DNA of 38,290 nt from a virus, in the IMG/VR virus record IMGVR_UViG_3300032087_002194, positions 1 to 38,290 of that record; one strand, written 5' to 3'. Position 1 is the stretch's first letter, and each line of letters begins with the position of its first letter. The notes beneath the pieces are model-generated. The model had not been told where the DNA came from, did not search any database, and saw nothing but the letters and a program-made list of their open reading frames with translations. Made by a program: the position numbers and the translations under genes. Of the stretch, positions 5,695 to 12,076 are shown in pieces.

Positions 5695-6387
5695 AGGATC
5701 GACAAGGATGGCCCACCCATGGCCGGGGCCCTCGGGACTCCACCGGAAGAGAAACTCTTCGCGGCTGTAGAAGACCATCTCTCCACCGTCAGGATCGGCC
5801 AGGCCGCCCTTCTTCATGTCGTAGCGGCCCCTGGGGTCGTTCATCCAGAAGCCCTTGCCGGAGTAACCGAGCACGACGGCCCAGTGTCCGAGGCCCTCGG
5901 GCGGGCGGCCTGTGCTGATGTCCCCGTGCTGCAGGAAGCCCACGGCCAAGATGCGGCCCATGTCCAGTTCGGCCTCGATCTCCTCTGGCGTGGCATCGGT
6001 CACGAACTGAGGCCGCAGCCCAAGCTCCTCGAGGGCGTAGATGTGGGCCATTACCAAGGTGGTGTCGCCGTACTTCTCCCGGACCCGGAAGTATTGCTCT
6101 TGCGTCTGGATCACGCCCAGGTTGGCCGCGATCATGGCCATCGATGACGTGAGGCATTGGCGCTCACCATCAGGGAGATCGGTCTGCCTGAAGTAGGGCA
6201 CCCGGAACGGGGTCAGCTTCCCGCCGGCCCGCCAAATCTCAGCCCACTCGCTGTGCCACTCCAGAAGCTCCGGGGGCATCTGCTCTTGCAGCCGTTGGAT
6301 CGCCGCTCTCTGGTGTGGCCGGTCTGGGTCGTAGTAGTTGAAGAACTTCTCGAGCTGGATCACCACGCCGATCAACCAGTCGAACAC
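5671..6387 (-). CDS. C39-like cysteine peptidase, candidate endolysin
   Basis: A 238-aa protein of the papain-like C39 (double-glycine/BtrH-like) fold. Catalytic residues by motif: Cys78 in ERQCLTSSMAMIAAN, His168 in GLGHWAVVLGY, and Asn183-Asp184 in WMNDPRG; Gln68 (FRQTD) fits the oxyanion-hole Gln. The N-terminal 60 residues are helical, and there is no signal peptide. Peptidoglycan or bacteriocin-leader cleavage are the family's known uses; next to small membrane proteins in a phage, a cell-wall endopeptidase acting at lysis is most likely. GTG start, 1 bp after the stop of the 54-aa gene, so the two are coupled. Confidence 0.75.
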   Translation of the reverse strand: MFDWLIGVVIQLEKFFNYYDPDRPHQRAAIQRLQEQMPPELLEWHSEWAEIWRAGGKLTPFRVPYFRQTDLPDGERQCLTSSMAMIAANLGVIQTQEQYFRVREKYGDTTLVMAHIYALEELGLRPQFVTDATPEEIEAELDMGRILAVGFLQHGDISTGRPPEGLGHWAVVLGYSGKGFWMNDPRGRYDMKKGGLADPDGGEMVFYSREEFLFRWSPEGPGHGWAILVDPLPPRIIP

Positions 6388-6388
6388 G

Positions 6389-6553
6389 TCAAGCCTTTTG
6401 GTTCAGCATCGCTCTCTCGAGCATCAAGTACAACTGGTTATCGATTTCGTTGTCGGTCTTCTCGACCAATGCTTTCACGAGATCTAGGATCAACTTCTTA
6501 ACCGCCTGTGACTGCAAGAAAGCAAACAGGATTGGGCGAACGAGAGTGATCAT
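6389..6553 (-). CDS. small amphipathic protein, 54 aa
   Basis: A short frame missed by simple length filters: ATG at 6553, TGA at 6389-6391. It begins with a hydrophobic stretch (MITLVRPILFAFLQ) and continues as an amphipathic helix (SQAVKKLILDLVKALVEKTD). This could be a peripheral membrane or holin-accessory protein for the peptidase it precedes; the function is inferred from position only. Translation is coupled to the peptidase gene (TGA-C-GTG). A small hairpin lies 5 bp upstream of the start. Confidence 0.6.
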   Translation of the reverse strand: MITLVRPILFAFLQSQAVKKLILDLVKALVEKTDNEIDNQLYLMLERAMLNQKA

Positions 6554-6558
6554 GACTG

Positions 6559-6572
6559 GCCCACATTTGGGC
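6559..6572 (-). promoter_or_regulatory. hairpin upstream of the lysis genes
   Basis: GCCCA/TGGGC arms with a 4-nt loop, 5 bp before the ATG at 6553. It may modulate translation or be a weak processing site. There is no T-run. Confidence 0.3.
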
Positions 6573-6577
6573 GAAGT

Positions 6578-6829
6578 CTAGTTCTGGTTTTGGCGGCCTT
6601 CAAGTCGTGCGATTGCACGCTCGGCAGCACTGAGGCGCGTGAAGATCTCGAGGCGTTCGCTCCTGAGGTCTTGGTGCAGCTCCTCTAGGCGGTCGCTCAC
6701 TTGCTCTAGCGAGCTGGATAGCCTGATGAGGCAGTCGCGGTTCTCAGCGTGCCGCTTTTGGGTTGAGGCCAACCCCATGAAGGCCGCGGACAATGCGGCC
6801 CCAATACCAGCAGCGGCAACCTCGAACAC
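6578..6829 (-). CDS. membrane-anchored coiled-coil protein, 83 aa
   Basis: GTG start at 6829. Residues 3-22 (EVAAAGIGAALSAAFMGLAS) form one Ala/Gly-rich transmembrane helix, followed by a long charged coiled coil (LIRLSSSLEQVSDRLEELHQ onward). One anchor plus a coiled coil fits a spanin-like or holin-regulating lysis protein, or a tail-associated membrane factor; similar short proteins occur near cyanophage lysis genes as I recall. It lies immediately upstream of the 54-aa protein and the C39 peptidase on the same strand, which supports a lysis role. Confidence 0.65.
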   Translation of the reverse strand: MFEVAAAGIGAALSAAFMGLASTQKRHAENRDCLIRLSSSLEQVSDRLEELHQDLRSERLEIFTRLSAAERAIARLEGRQNQN

Positions 6830-6851
6830 CGTTTAGGCCCTTTCCTTCATC

Positions 6852-7118
6852 ATGGCAGCCGAGCAGAAGCAGCAGCATGACGAGGACAAAAACGACTGGC
6901 TTGGCCATGTAGTCCGCCTGGGCCTGATGACTTGGGCCATCGGCGTGATTACGGCGAATTACATGGGCATGTTCAAGCAGTCAATCGACGTCACTTTTTC
7001 GGCGAGCATTCTTTCTTCGATGGCCGCGTCCTACGGCCTTCAGGTAGGCCGGAATACTGCAAAGAAGGAAGACAAGCCTAAAGTTGATGAAACTACCCCC
7101 AGCCTGCCCAAGAAATGA
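6852..7118 (+). CDS. two-helix membrane protein, holin candidate, 88 aa
   Basis: ATG at 6852, only 22 bp from the divergent GTG at 6829. A hydrophilic N-terminus (AAEQKQQHDEDKNDW) is followed by two hydrophobic segments, about residues 20-38 (VVRLGLMTWAIGVITANYM) and 48-66 (FSASILSSMAASYGLQVG), and a Lys-rich cytoplasmic-type tail. That is the topology of a class II holin. It is in an operon with the three secreted-protein genes downstream (ATGA overlap at 7115), not with the peptidase, so a role in the secreted cassette is equally possible. Confidence 0.65.
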   Translation: MAAEQKQQHDEDKNDWLGHVVRLGLMTWAIGVITANYMGMFKQSIDVTFSASILSSMAASYGLQVGRNTAKKEDKPKVDETTPSLPKK

Positions 7119-7621
7119 AGAGGCTCCTAGCACTTGCCGTGGTCATTTCAGCGGCACCGGCTCACGCTGACATAAGCCATAAAATCCAATCCAGCATCCA
7201 GCTATCCGTTGATGGAGCCGCAAGCGCAGCCACCCGAGTCCCCACTGTCTACGCCGTCTCCGGTTCAGGAGTTACCACTACTGATGGAACTAATACTGGC
7301 GCTCTCGGCGGTTTTGGGACTATTACTAACGGTATCCCTGCTGTCACCTCCGTCACTGCATCTCAGGCCACTAGCGGTTCCGCCTTCAGCTGGTCGTCCA
7401 GCTACATAGAAGGGGACAGCACTAGCACTAACACCAGCACGGTGACTAGCGGCGTGGTTGGCAGCTTGCCGGCTTGGGGCGAAGTGACCACCTCGAGCGG
7501 AGGGGTCGCTGGAACGCTTGCCGGCACTATAAATTCAGGCCATGCAATTACGGGCACCGCGGGTAGCGCAGGCACCAGCTTTGTGGGCCAGCAAGTGACC
7601 GAAATCACGATCGCTGACTGA
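7115..7621 (+). CDS. secreted Ser/Thr/Gly-rich protein, 168 aa
   Basis: A clear signal peptide (MKRLLALAVVISAAPAHA, cleavage after AHA) precedes a mature part made of short beta strands and Ser/Thr/Gly loops. Landmarks are IQSSIQLSVDGAASAATR, VYAVSGSGVTTTDGTNTGAL and the end VGQQVTEITIAD. From memory it resembles an uncharacterised protein family of marine cyanomyoviruses. It would be exported to the periplasm or cell surface, an unusual destination for a phage product; alternatively the signal peptide is removed and the protein joins the virion. It overlaps both neighbours by 1-4 bp. Confidence 0.75.
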   Translation: MKRLLALAVVISAAPAHADISHKIQSSIQLSVDGAASAATRVPTVYAVSGSGVTTTDGTNTGALGGFGTITNGIPAVTSVTASQATSGSAFSWSSSYIEGDSTSTNTSTVTSGVVGSLPAWGEVTTSSGGVAGTLAGTINSGHAITGTAGSAGTSFVGQQVTEITIAD

Positions 7622-8046
7622 TGCGCTGGCTGCCTGTTCTGCTGCTGATTGCGGGGCCATGTAGCGCGGCCCCGTTAGTGCCCAATTTCAACACCGGCAC
7701 AATGACTTCGCACACGGAGTCAAAAACACAGATCAGCGAATCAATCCGATCCGTTGACTATCAGACGGGCTACGTTTACTCGACGAGCGGAACAGGCGTC
7801 ACCCATTCCGGCACCTCTATGGTCCCAGGGGCTGAGACGGTGCAAACTCAAACCACCGACGGAATCACCTCCTCTTGGACCGGACTCGCACTCGAGAACA
7901 AGCCGTCGTGGACGATGACAACACCGGGCGGATCGTTCCAACTGATGGAGTCTTACTCGGGTCCGGGCCTCAGTCGCGTCACGACAATCGAGCGGACCAC
8001 CCTCGTCGAATCGGTGGTCTCTACTACCTCTGTCTTTGGTCAGTAA
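7621..8046 (+). CDS. secreted beta-rich protein, 141 aa
   Basis: Signal peptide MRWLPVLLLIAGPCSAAP, cleavage near CSA|A or SAA|P. The mature protein has repeated short strands: NTGTMTSHTESKTQISESIR, DYQTGYVYSTSGTGV, GITSSWTGLALENKPSWT and a C-terminal VVSTTSVFGQ. It is paired with the preceding secreted protein (its start overlaps that stop, TGATG) and, as I recall, homologues of both travel together in cyanomyoviruses. Its function is unknown; the two may form one complex. The 3' end also encodes the signal peptide of the next gene in another frame. Confidence 0.75.
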   Translation: MRWLPVLLLIAGPCSAAPLVPNFNTGTMTSHTESKTQISESIRSVDYQTGYVYSTSGTGVTHSGTSMVPGAETVQTQTTDGITSSWTGLALENKPSWTMTTPGGSFQLMESYSGPGLSRVTTIERTTLVESVVSTTSVFGQ

Positions 8047-8756
8047 TCCTTAGCCCTACGGCAGCAGTTGCGCAGGTCAATGCAACAGCGGCGCCGTCGA
8101 GTGTCAGCAACGGGTCAGTGACCAATCAGGCCATTCAAATGCTCACTGGGCCATATCCAATCGCTGCATTCTCGAACGGCGTTTCTTGTCAGGGGGGCAG
8201 TTTCAATCTCAGCCCATTTGTCACCAAGGGCAAGTCCTACGCTCTGCCCTACAGCCCCACACTGACGACCCCGATATACGACACATCGGACGCCAACGAA
8301 GACGGCATACCCGACAACCCTGGGCGCGTGTTGTATCTAGACCAGCGACCTTCAAATCAGAAGGATTCGCATTCGCTCTCGATGGGGATTAGCGCGACCT
8401 TCAGTGTGCCCCTCGATGGGGGTATTCAAGAGCGTTGTAAAGCTGCAGCGGATGCTCAGACGGCATTGCATCGTCAGAAGCTGGCCAACTTAAAACTCGA
8501 CTTTGAATTGTCGCGCTTGAAGGTCTGCGGCGAGCAACTGGCCAAAGGCGTCCGCTTCGCCACCAACTCGAGATACGCGGTGATCTGTAGCGACGTCGTC
8601 CTGGGGCCGCGGCCGGGCCAAAAGCCCATCCCGCACGTTCACAGGATCAAGGTTTCAAAGCCCGACGCAAAGCCATCAAAGCCCGATTTCGGTCCCGCTG
8701 CGCCAGCCTCCGCTCCCACACGGATTCCCGTCGAACCGTTTTCCCGCGCAAAGTAG
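7908..8756 (+). CDS. secreted protein of the same cassette; start uncertain
   Basis: The mature region begins around QVNATAAPSSVSNGSVTNQA and contains CQGGSFNLSPFVTKGKSYAL, a Ca-binding-like DANEDGIPDN, GISATFSVPLDGGIQERC and a helical LKLDFELSRLKVCGEQLAKG, then a Pro/Lys-rich tail. A signal peptide is encoded just upstream (LYYLCLWSVILSPTAAVA), but in that frame the nearest ordinary starts are GTG 7908 or TTG 7875, which add 34 or more residues before it. AUC at 8010 would give a normal-length signal peptide. I list GTG 7908 as the only formal option close by. As I recall, relatives occur in cyanomyoviruses. The last 110 bp overlap the convergent gene at 8647. Confidence 0.65.
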   Translation: MDDDNTGRIVPTDGVLLGSGPQSRHDNRADHPRRIGGLYYLCLWSVILSPTAAVAQVNATAAPSSVSNGSVTNQAIQMLTGPYPIAAFSNGVSCQGGSFNLSPFVTKGKSYALPYSPTLTTPIYDTSDANEDGIPDNPGRVLYLDQRPSNQKDSHSLSMGISATFSVPLDGGIQERCKAAADAQTALHRQKLANLKLDFELSRLKVCGEQLAKGVRFATNSRYAVICSDVVLGPRPGQKPIPHVHRIKVSKPDAKPSKPDFGPAAPASAPTRIPVEPFSRAK

Positions 8757-9333
8757 AGATCTTCTTGATCACCTTTTTCACTGTCGGCTTGATCGCCTTC
8801 AGGATCAGGTCGGCTAACGGTTTAGCGACGAGCGCAGACGTTGCAGCAATCGCCGCAATCGTCGCAGTAGTGACGACGATCGGGATCTCAGGCAATCCAT
8901 CGACGACCTGCTCAACAATGGGCTTGGCTGGCTTAGCTTCCTCTGCTGTGCTCTGATCTCCCGGCGAATTTGGTGGAGGTAGTCGCGGGACCTCTGCAGG
9001 TTTGACGGGTCCAGGTTTGTCTCCAGGCGTCTCGGTCTGGGGTGCTGATTCTTCAAGGATGACTAGCTCCGACGGGTCGTAATCCATCGGCGTGAAAGCT
9101 GGCACCTCGCCATCCGGGCAGAACATGCCTACCCGGTTCGGGTCATCCTTCAGCAACGACGGGTTGAGTTTTTGGTCTGGGTGTACCGGGACGCAGCCCG
9201 GATACATCACAACCGGTTCGGGGAACCCTGGTCTGGCCGTAACGGACGGAGCCGGCACAGCTCTAATCTCTGGTACGCCGCGGATCTCTGGAACTTGTAC
9301 AGGTTGGACGGTGACTGGCCGGATCTCAGGCAT
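8647..9333 (-). CDS. proline-rich membrane-anchored protein, 228 aa
   Basis: The N-terminal third is built of repeated VPEIR-like units (VQVPEIRGVPEIRAVPAPS) and a Cys-containing VVMYPGCVPVHPDQ. The middle is Pro/Glu-rich and probably extended (KPGPVKPAEVPRLPPPNSPG). Near the C-terminus is a hydrophobic helix (EIPIVVTTATIAAIAATSAL) followed by a basic tail (KPTVKKVIKKIS). This layout suggests a stalk anchored in a membrane, or a virion protein with a hydrophobic end. As I recall, VPEIRG/YPGC proteins occur in cyanomyoviruses. It is convergent with the secreted gene and overlaps it by 110 bp. Confidence 0.7.
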   Translation of the reverse strand: MPEIRPVTVQPVQVPEIRGVPEIRAVPAPSVTARPGFPEPVVMYPGCVPVHPDQKLNPSLLKDDPNRVGMFCPDGEVPAFTPMDYDPSELVILEESAPQTETPGDKPGPVKPAEVPRLPPPNSPGDQSTAEEAKPAKPIVEQVVDGLPEIPIVVTTATIAAIAATSALVAKPLADLILKAIKPTVKKVIKKISTLRGKTVRRESVWERRLAQRDRNRALMALRRALKP

Positions 9334-9431
9334 CCCTCAAGTAGCTCGCAGATAACGTCCGGCAGGTAGTCGGCGTCGTAGCCATAGAGGCCATTAACGC
9401 AGTCGTACCAGAGACCGTCTTTGGTGGTCAT
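9207..9431 (-). CDS. small protein, 74 aa, overlapping the proline-rich gene
   Basis: The ATG at 9431 is coupled to the preceding gene by ATGA, and the first 35 residues look like a real acidic domain (TTKDGLWYDCVNGLYGYDAD, then YLPDVICELLEGCLR). The rest is antipeptide-like, Arg/Ser-rich, and overlaps the next gene by 127 bp, so the true product may be functional only in its N-terminal half. Function unknown. Confidence 0.45.
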   Translation of the reverse strand: MTTKDGLWYDCVNGLYGYDADYLPDVICELLEGCLRSGQSPSNLYKFQRSAAYQRLELCRLRPLRPDQGSPNRL

Positions 9432-9673
9432 GGCTTGGCAAAGGGAACGGCAGGCCCGGTCTGAGTGGGCATCCCTTTGATCATGCCGTCGAACTGGCCG
9501 TCGAGCTTCTTCTCGAGTTGACCTGCAACGGCCCCAGTGATCTGCCCGGTCATGTTCTCGATCGCCTTCTGCTTCATTGAGTCGAACTGCAGATAAGTGA
9601 TGACCAGGGCAGCAGTCAGGGAGGCCGACATGGCGAAGCCGGCCATGGCCATGAGGTCAATAATGCGGCGCAT
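9428..9673 (-). CDS. membrane-anchored protein, 81 aa
   Basis: MRRIIDLMAMAGFAMSASLT followed by AALVITYLQF forms an N-terminal anchor (about residues 7-30), then a helical linker (KQKAIENMTGQITGAVAGQL) and a Gly/Met-rich tail (DGQFDGMIKGMPTQTG). There is no cleavage site, so it probably stays in the inner membrane with a periplasmic tail. As I recall, cyanomyoviruses have a similar small gene beside the VPEIRG protein. It overlaps both neighbours by a few bases. Confidence 0.65.
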   Translation of the reverse strand: MRRIIDLMAMAGFAMSASLTAALVITYLQFDSMKQKAIENMTGQITGAVAGQLEKKLDGQFDGMIKGMPTQTGPAVPFAKP

Positions 9674-9999
9674 CAGATCACAGTCTTTGTTGCATAGTTT
9701 GGATCAGATTCGTCGAGATGGCACTCAGGTCCGAAGCCTGTGGCCTTTGCCTCTTCGCTTAGCTCTTCGGGCCGATCAATAAAGCGCGTCGGTTCGTCGG
9801 TCTCAAAGCTGTCGAGCCATTCGCGCAGGCGATCACCTGTTGGCGTCTTGGGCGGCCACGCAATGAACTTGAGCATCACGCGGCGATCCTTGAACCACTG
9901 CGTCTTGTTCGGCACCCAGCAGATCCAGTAGGCGCCATTCCACGGATCAAACGTCCGCGTGACCTTGAGGCCGGGCGCCTCAAACTGCTCAATCTTCAT
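9673..9999 (-). CDS. unknown protein, 108 aa
   Basis: I use the ATG at 9999 (MKIEQFEAPGLKVTRTF); a longer frame upstream runs across the preceding gene. The sequence is Trp/Pro-rich with a compact-looking core (GAYWICWVPNKTQWFKDRRV, MLKFIAWPPKTPTGDRLREW) and an acidic C-terminal half. It is cytoplasmic by appearance, and I do not recognise it. It overlaps the upstream gene by 11 bp and the downstream membrane protein by 1 bp, so all are one operon. Confidence 0.6.
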   Translation of the reverse strand: MKIEQFEAPGLKVTRTFDPWNGAYWICWVPNKTQWFKDRRVMLKFIAWPPKTPTGDRLREWLDSFETDEPTRFIDRPEELSEEAKATGFGPECHLDESDPNYATKTVI

Positions 10000-10192
10000 T
10001 AGCCAGGATCTTCCGCTCCGCAGCGTATGGGGCCTCGGTGTAGTACCGCCAGAGGTCGTCAAGATATGGCACAAGCCAATCAGGCGGCCAGCAGTATTCC
10101 CAGTTCGCCGGCTTCATGCAGCCAACCACAACGGTGCGCCACAAGGCCCCGGCGTAGTTGCGGGCCACCAAGGCTTGCTCCCACCACTGCAC
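9989..10192 (-). CDS. Trp/Tyr-rich small protein, 67 aa
   Basis: The GTG start at 10192 gives a protein very rich in Trp and Tyr (ANWEYCWPPDWLVPYLDDLW, RYYTEAPYAAERK). The GTG lies immediately after the T-run of a terminator (10193-10198), so an internal ATG at 10117, giving 42 residues, may be the true start. Function unknown; probably co-transcribed with the downstream genes to 8647. Confidence 0.5.
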   Translation of the reverse strand: MQWWEQALVARNYAGALWRTVVVGCMKPANWEYCWPPDWLVPYLDDLWRYYTEAPYAAERKILANED

Positions 10193-10216
10193 AAAAAAGG
10201 GCCGCCTTAGCGACCC
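10193..10216 (-). terminator. intrinsic terminator of the beta-barrel gene
   Basis: On the minus strand GGGTCGC, loop TAAG, GCGGCCC (one G-U pair) is followed by TTTTTT. It lies 35 bp past the stop of the outer-membrane-like gene and runs directly into the next start codon. Confidence 0.85.
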
Positions 10217-10250
10217 TCGGGTGTGGTGTTCAGACGTAGTCAGTATGCCG

Positions 10251-10616
10251 TCAAAAGGTGTACTTGCTACCCACCTTCAGGCCGTAGCCAGCATCGGCGC
10301 CGTCGAACTTGGCGGCAGAGATTTCCGCGTAGAGATTCATGTGGTCCGAGACGGATCCCGAGACCCCGGCCTTACCAGCAAAGCCCCAATCAGAGGTGCC
10401 GGTGCCGGTGGCCAGTGCGGGGCCCAGCTGTGCATAGAAGGGGCCATTTTCAACGCCCACGTCGAGGTTGAGCACACCGCCGAGGCTCTGAGCGCCAAGG
10501 AAACCTTGGTTGTACTCGGGGTTCAGGTAGAACTTGGTCTCGTCTGCCTTTGCCTCGGGGGCCACGGCCACGCCCAGGGCGGCGCAAGCAAGAGCAGCGA
10601 CTGCGGTCTTGATCAT
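10251..10616 (-). CDS. outer-membrane beta-barrel-like protein, 121 aa
   Basis: Signal peptide MIKTAVAALACAALGVAVAPEAKA, cut before DETKFYLNPEYN. The mature 97 residues show alternating strands with Gly and aromatic residues (KFYLNPEYNQGFLGA, GVLNLDVGVENGPFYAQLGP, SVSDHMNLYAEISAAKF) and end in an aromatic residue, KVGSKYTF, the C-terminal Phe signal used for outer-membrane barrel assembly. Only about eight strands fit. It is flanked by terminators on both sides and so is probably transcribed alone. As I recall, marine cyanophages carry similar short barrel proteins. A role in altering the host surface, for example superinfection exclusion, is inference. Confidence 0.75.
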   Translation of the reverse strand: MIKTAVAALACAALGVAVAPEAKADETKFYLNPEYNQGFLGAQSLGGVLNLDVGVENGPFYAQLGPALATGTGTSDWGFAGKAGVSGSVSDHMNLYAEISAAKFDGADAGYGLKVGSKYTF

Positions 10617-10682
10617 TGAATTGAGAAAACCTCGGCAAATCCTACCGGGCTAAATATCAGCCCAGTTGCAAAACTGTCTCTC

Positions 10683-10707
10683 AAAACAAAACCCCAACCG
10701 AGTTGGC
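10683..10707 (-). terminator. probable terminator after the fibre operon
   Basis: Minus strand GCCAAC-TCG-GTTGGGG followed by TTTTGTTTTG. The stem is short (5 bp) and the loop is 3 nt, so strength is uncertain, but it sits where the fibre/small-protein operon ends. The remaining 141-bp gap holds the 5' region of the beta-barrel gene and a GGGCT/AGCCC hairpin (about 10652-10668). Confidence 0.45.
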
Positions 10708-10757
10708 GTCGGTCAGGGTCTTGCGTGAGCAAGGACGACCCCAAGCTCGGCGAAATC

Positions 10758-10901
10758 CTACGACAGAGTCTCGGAATCGAACGGATCGCGGCCGGTCTTC
10801 TCAATCACCAAGGCTCGCTGATAAAACAAGCTCTCGGTTTTGCCTGCAGCCTCGAGGGCTTTCTTGACCTTGGCCCAGTTCTGCCGCGTCCGCTTGTCCA
10901 T
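10758..10901 (-). CDS. small basic helical protein, 47 aa
   Basis: ATG at 10901, TAG at 10758-10760. The sequence is a charged helical peptide (DKRTRQNWAKVKKALEAAGK, then TESLFYQRALVIEKTG). I recall the pattern NWxKV-x2-ALE-x-AGKT-x3-FYxRA from small cyanophage proteins of unknown role. It begins 2 bp after the stop of the upstream basic protein, which supports translation as the last gene of this operon. It is too short for most automatic callers. Confidence 0.65.
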   Translation of the reverse strand: MDKRTRQNWAKVKKALEAAGKTESLFYQRALVIEKTGRDPFDSETLS

Positions 10902-10903
10902 GG

Positions 10904-11038
10904 CTACCCACGGCCTTGGCCGCGATAACGCTTTGAGTTGTGCTTAGGGCGCGAGTTTTTTGACGCACCTTGGCGCGTCTTTTTGGGCTTGGCGGGCACG
11001 AAGTCTTGGCCCGATAGCGTCTTCGACTTGACTGCCAT
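10904..11038 (-). CDS. very basic disordered peptide, 44 aa
   Basis: ATG at 11038, TAG at 10904-10906. It is made almost entirely of Lys, Arg, Ser, Gly and Pro (VPAKPKKTRQGASKNSRPKH), ending KRYRGQGRG. I recall similar KKTRQG...RYRGQG proteins encoded in cyanophages. It could bind nucleic acid or be packaged in the virion. It overlaps the preceding gene (TGATG), so it is clearly part of the operon. Confidence 0.65.
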   Translation of the reverse strand: MAVKSKTLSGQDFVPAKPKKTRQGASKNSRPKHNSKRYRGQGRG

Positions 11039-11292
11039 CAGGGAAGCTCTTCCTGAGCAGCGAGCATTGCCTGATAAGCAGCAACAACCTCATCGGTCCA
11101 CAGTGCCGTAGCGACTGCCTGCATCTCGGCGCACTCTTCGCTCATATCTTCGCCAGGTGTTTTGCAGTGGCGGTGATAAGTGCGTCCCACTTCGACACCA
11201 TCCTTCTCAACAATGTTGGCTTCACGGCATTGCAGAATGCTGTAAGGCGGGATGATTTCGATCTTGTGTTCTTGGCGTTCGGTGAAAGCCAT
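11038..11292 (-). CDS. tail-fibre region protein, 84 aa
   Basis: I choose the second ATG (11292): GGAGG lies 9 nt before it, whereas for the first ATG (11301) the same GGAGG touches the start codon. The protein starts MAFTERQEHKIEIIPPYSIL, followed by CREANIVEKDGVEVGRTYHR. In phages this small beta-rich family sits beside tail fibres and may be a fibre-associated or assembly protein. Function not proven. Confidence 0.7.
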   Translation of the reverse strand: MAFTERQEHKIEIIPPYSILQCREANIVEKDGVEVGRTYHRHCKTPGEDMSEECAEMQAVATALWTDEVVAAYQAMLAAQEELP

Positions 11293-11332
11293 TAGGGTCA
11301 TCCTCCAGATGAAACAGGTTTAGGCTTAGTGC

Positions 11333-12076
11333 TTAAACAGTGTAGGCGCCGCTAAAACTTATGATATTTTTTTCTGCTGCAGCGGTGAAGTTTGCATTGG
11401 TCAGCCTTGCATTTGCTGCGGCACTGGTGTCATTGTTGAACATCTTAATTCCAGATGAGTTAGGCTCTAGCAGAAGACGCAGGTAAGGATCGTCTCCAGG
11501 CCATGCGCGAGCCTGACCAATAACAAAAGCGGACGATCGCTGAGAAGGGGAGCTTGAAGAAGCGAAAGGAAGTCCCGTTATCAGAACGTTCCCACTCAGC
11601 GAGTTGCTGTTGTTGATATAAACATAACCTTGGACATGCACAATAGACCCAACTTTGATGTACCTTCCAGCCGAAACAACAGTCGCGTCTCCTGAGGTTG
11701 AGAAGTTGTAGACAGGGTCCCAAGTACCTTCTTCATAATCATCCAGGGCGTTAGCAGCAGCGGTGTCGCCGTTAAAAGTCAGACCGCCACCAGCCCGGAA
11801 GCTGGCAATAGAAGTTGCATGATTGTCAATGTTGATGTTCCGGCTTCCATCTGCGTAGATGTAAAGCGCGTTTGTTTCGCCACCGGGAACGAAACGCAAG
11901 CCAGCAGAGTTGGTGCCGCTGGTTGACTTCAGCTGCAGTTCAGCCTGTGCAGCTTCGGCGTGGACGGTAACTGCTGGAGATGACGTTCCAATGCCAACAC
12001 GGGCAGAGCTATCAAAACTGAGGCTGTCAGCTGTGGCATCATTGTGCCTTATGTTATTTGCAATAATTCTGCTCAT
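11333..12076 (-). CDS. tail fibre protein, 247 aa
   Basis: A virion fibre or receptor-binding subunit. The N-terminus MSRIIANNIRHNDATADSLS leads into SARVGIGTSSPAVTVHAEA, a motif typical of phage fibre repeats. The rest is Gly/Ser/Asn-rich beta structure, including GGGLTFNGDTAAANALDDYE and EGTWDP. There is a strong Shine-Dalgarno, AAGGAGGT, a few bases before the ATG, inside the end of the upstream fibre gene, which it overlaps by 4 bp. It has no S74 chaperone of its own, so it may trimerise with partners or be a distal tip. Confidence 0.75.
   Translation of the reverse strand: MSRIIANNIRHNDATADSLSFDSSARVGIGTSSPAVTVHAEAAQAELQLKSTSGTNSAGLRFVPGGETNALYIYADGSRNINIDNHATSIASFRAGGGLTFNGDTAAANALDDYEEGTWDPVYNFSTSGDATVVSAGRYIKVGSIVHVQGYVYINNSNSLSGNVLITGLPFASSSSPSQRSSAFVIGQARAWPGDDPYLRLLLEPNSSGIKMFNNDTSAAANARLTNANFTAAAEKNIISFSGAYTV

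Noticed and set aside
6556-6575. Fifth early operator near the lysis genes
   Set aside because: It has CCACA but the partner arm TGTGG and the GGGA hairpin are missing; treated only as a small hairpin.
10725-10928. 67-aa plus-strand open frame
   Set aside because: The minus strand holds the coupled 47-aa and 44-aa genes with recognisable content, so this is the shadow.
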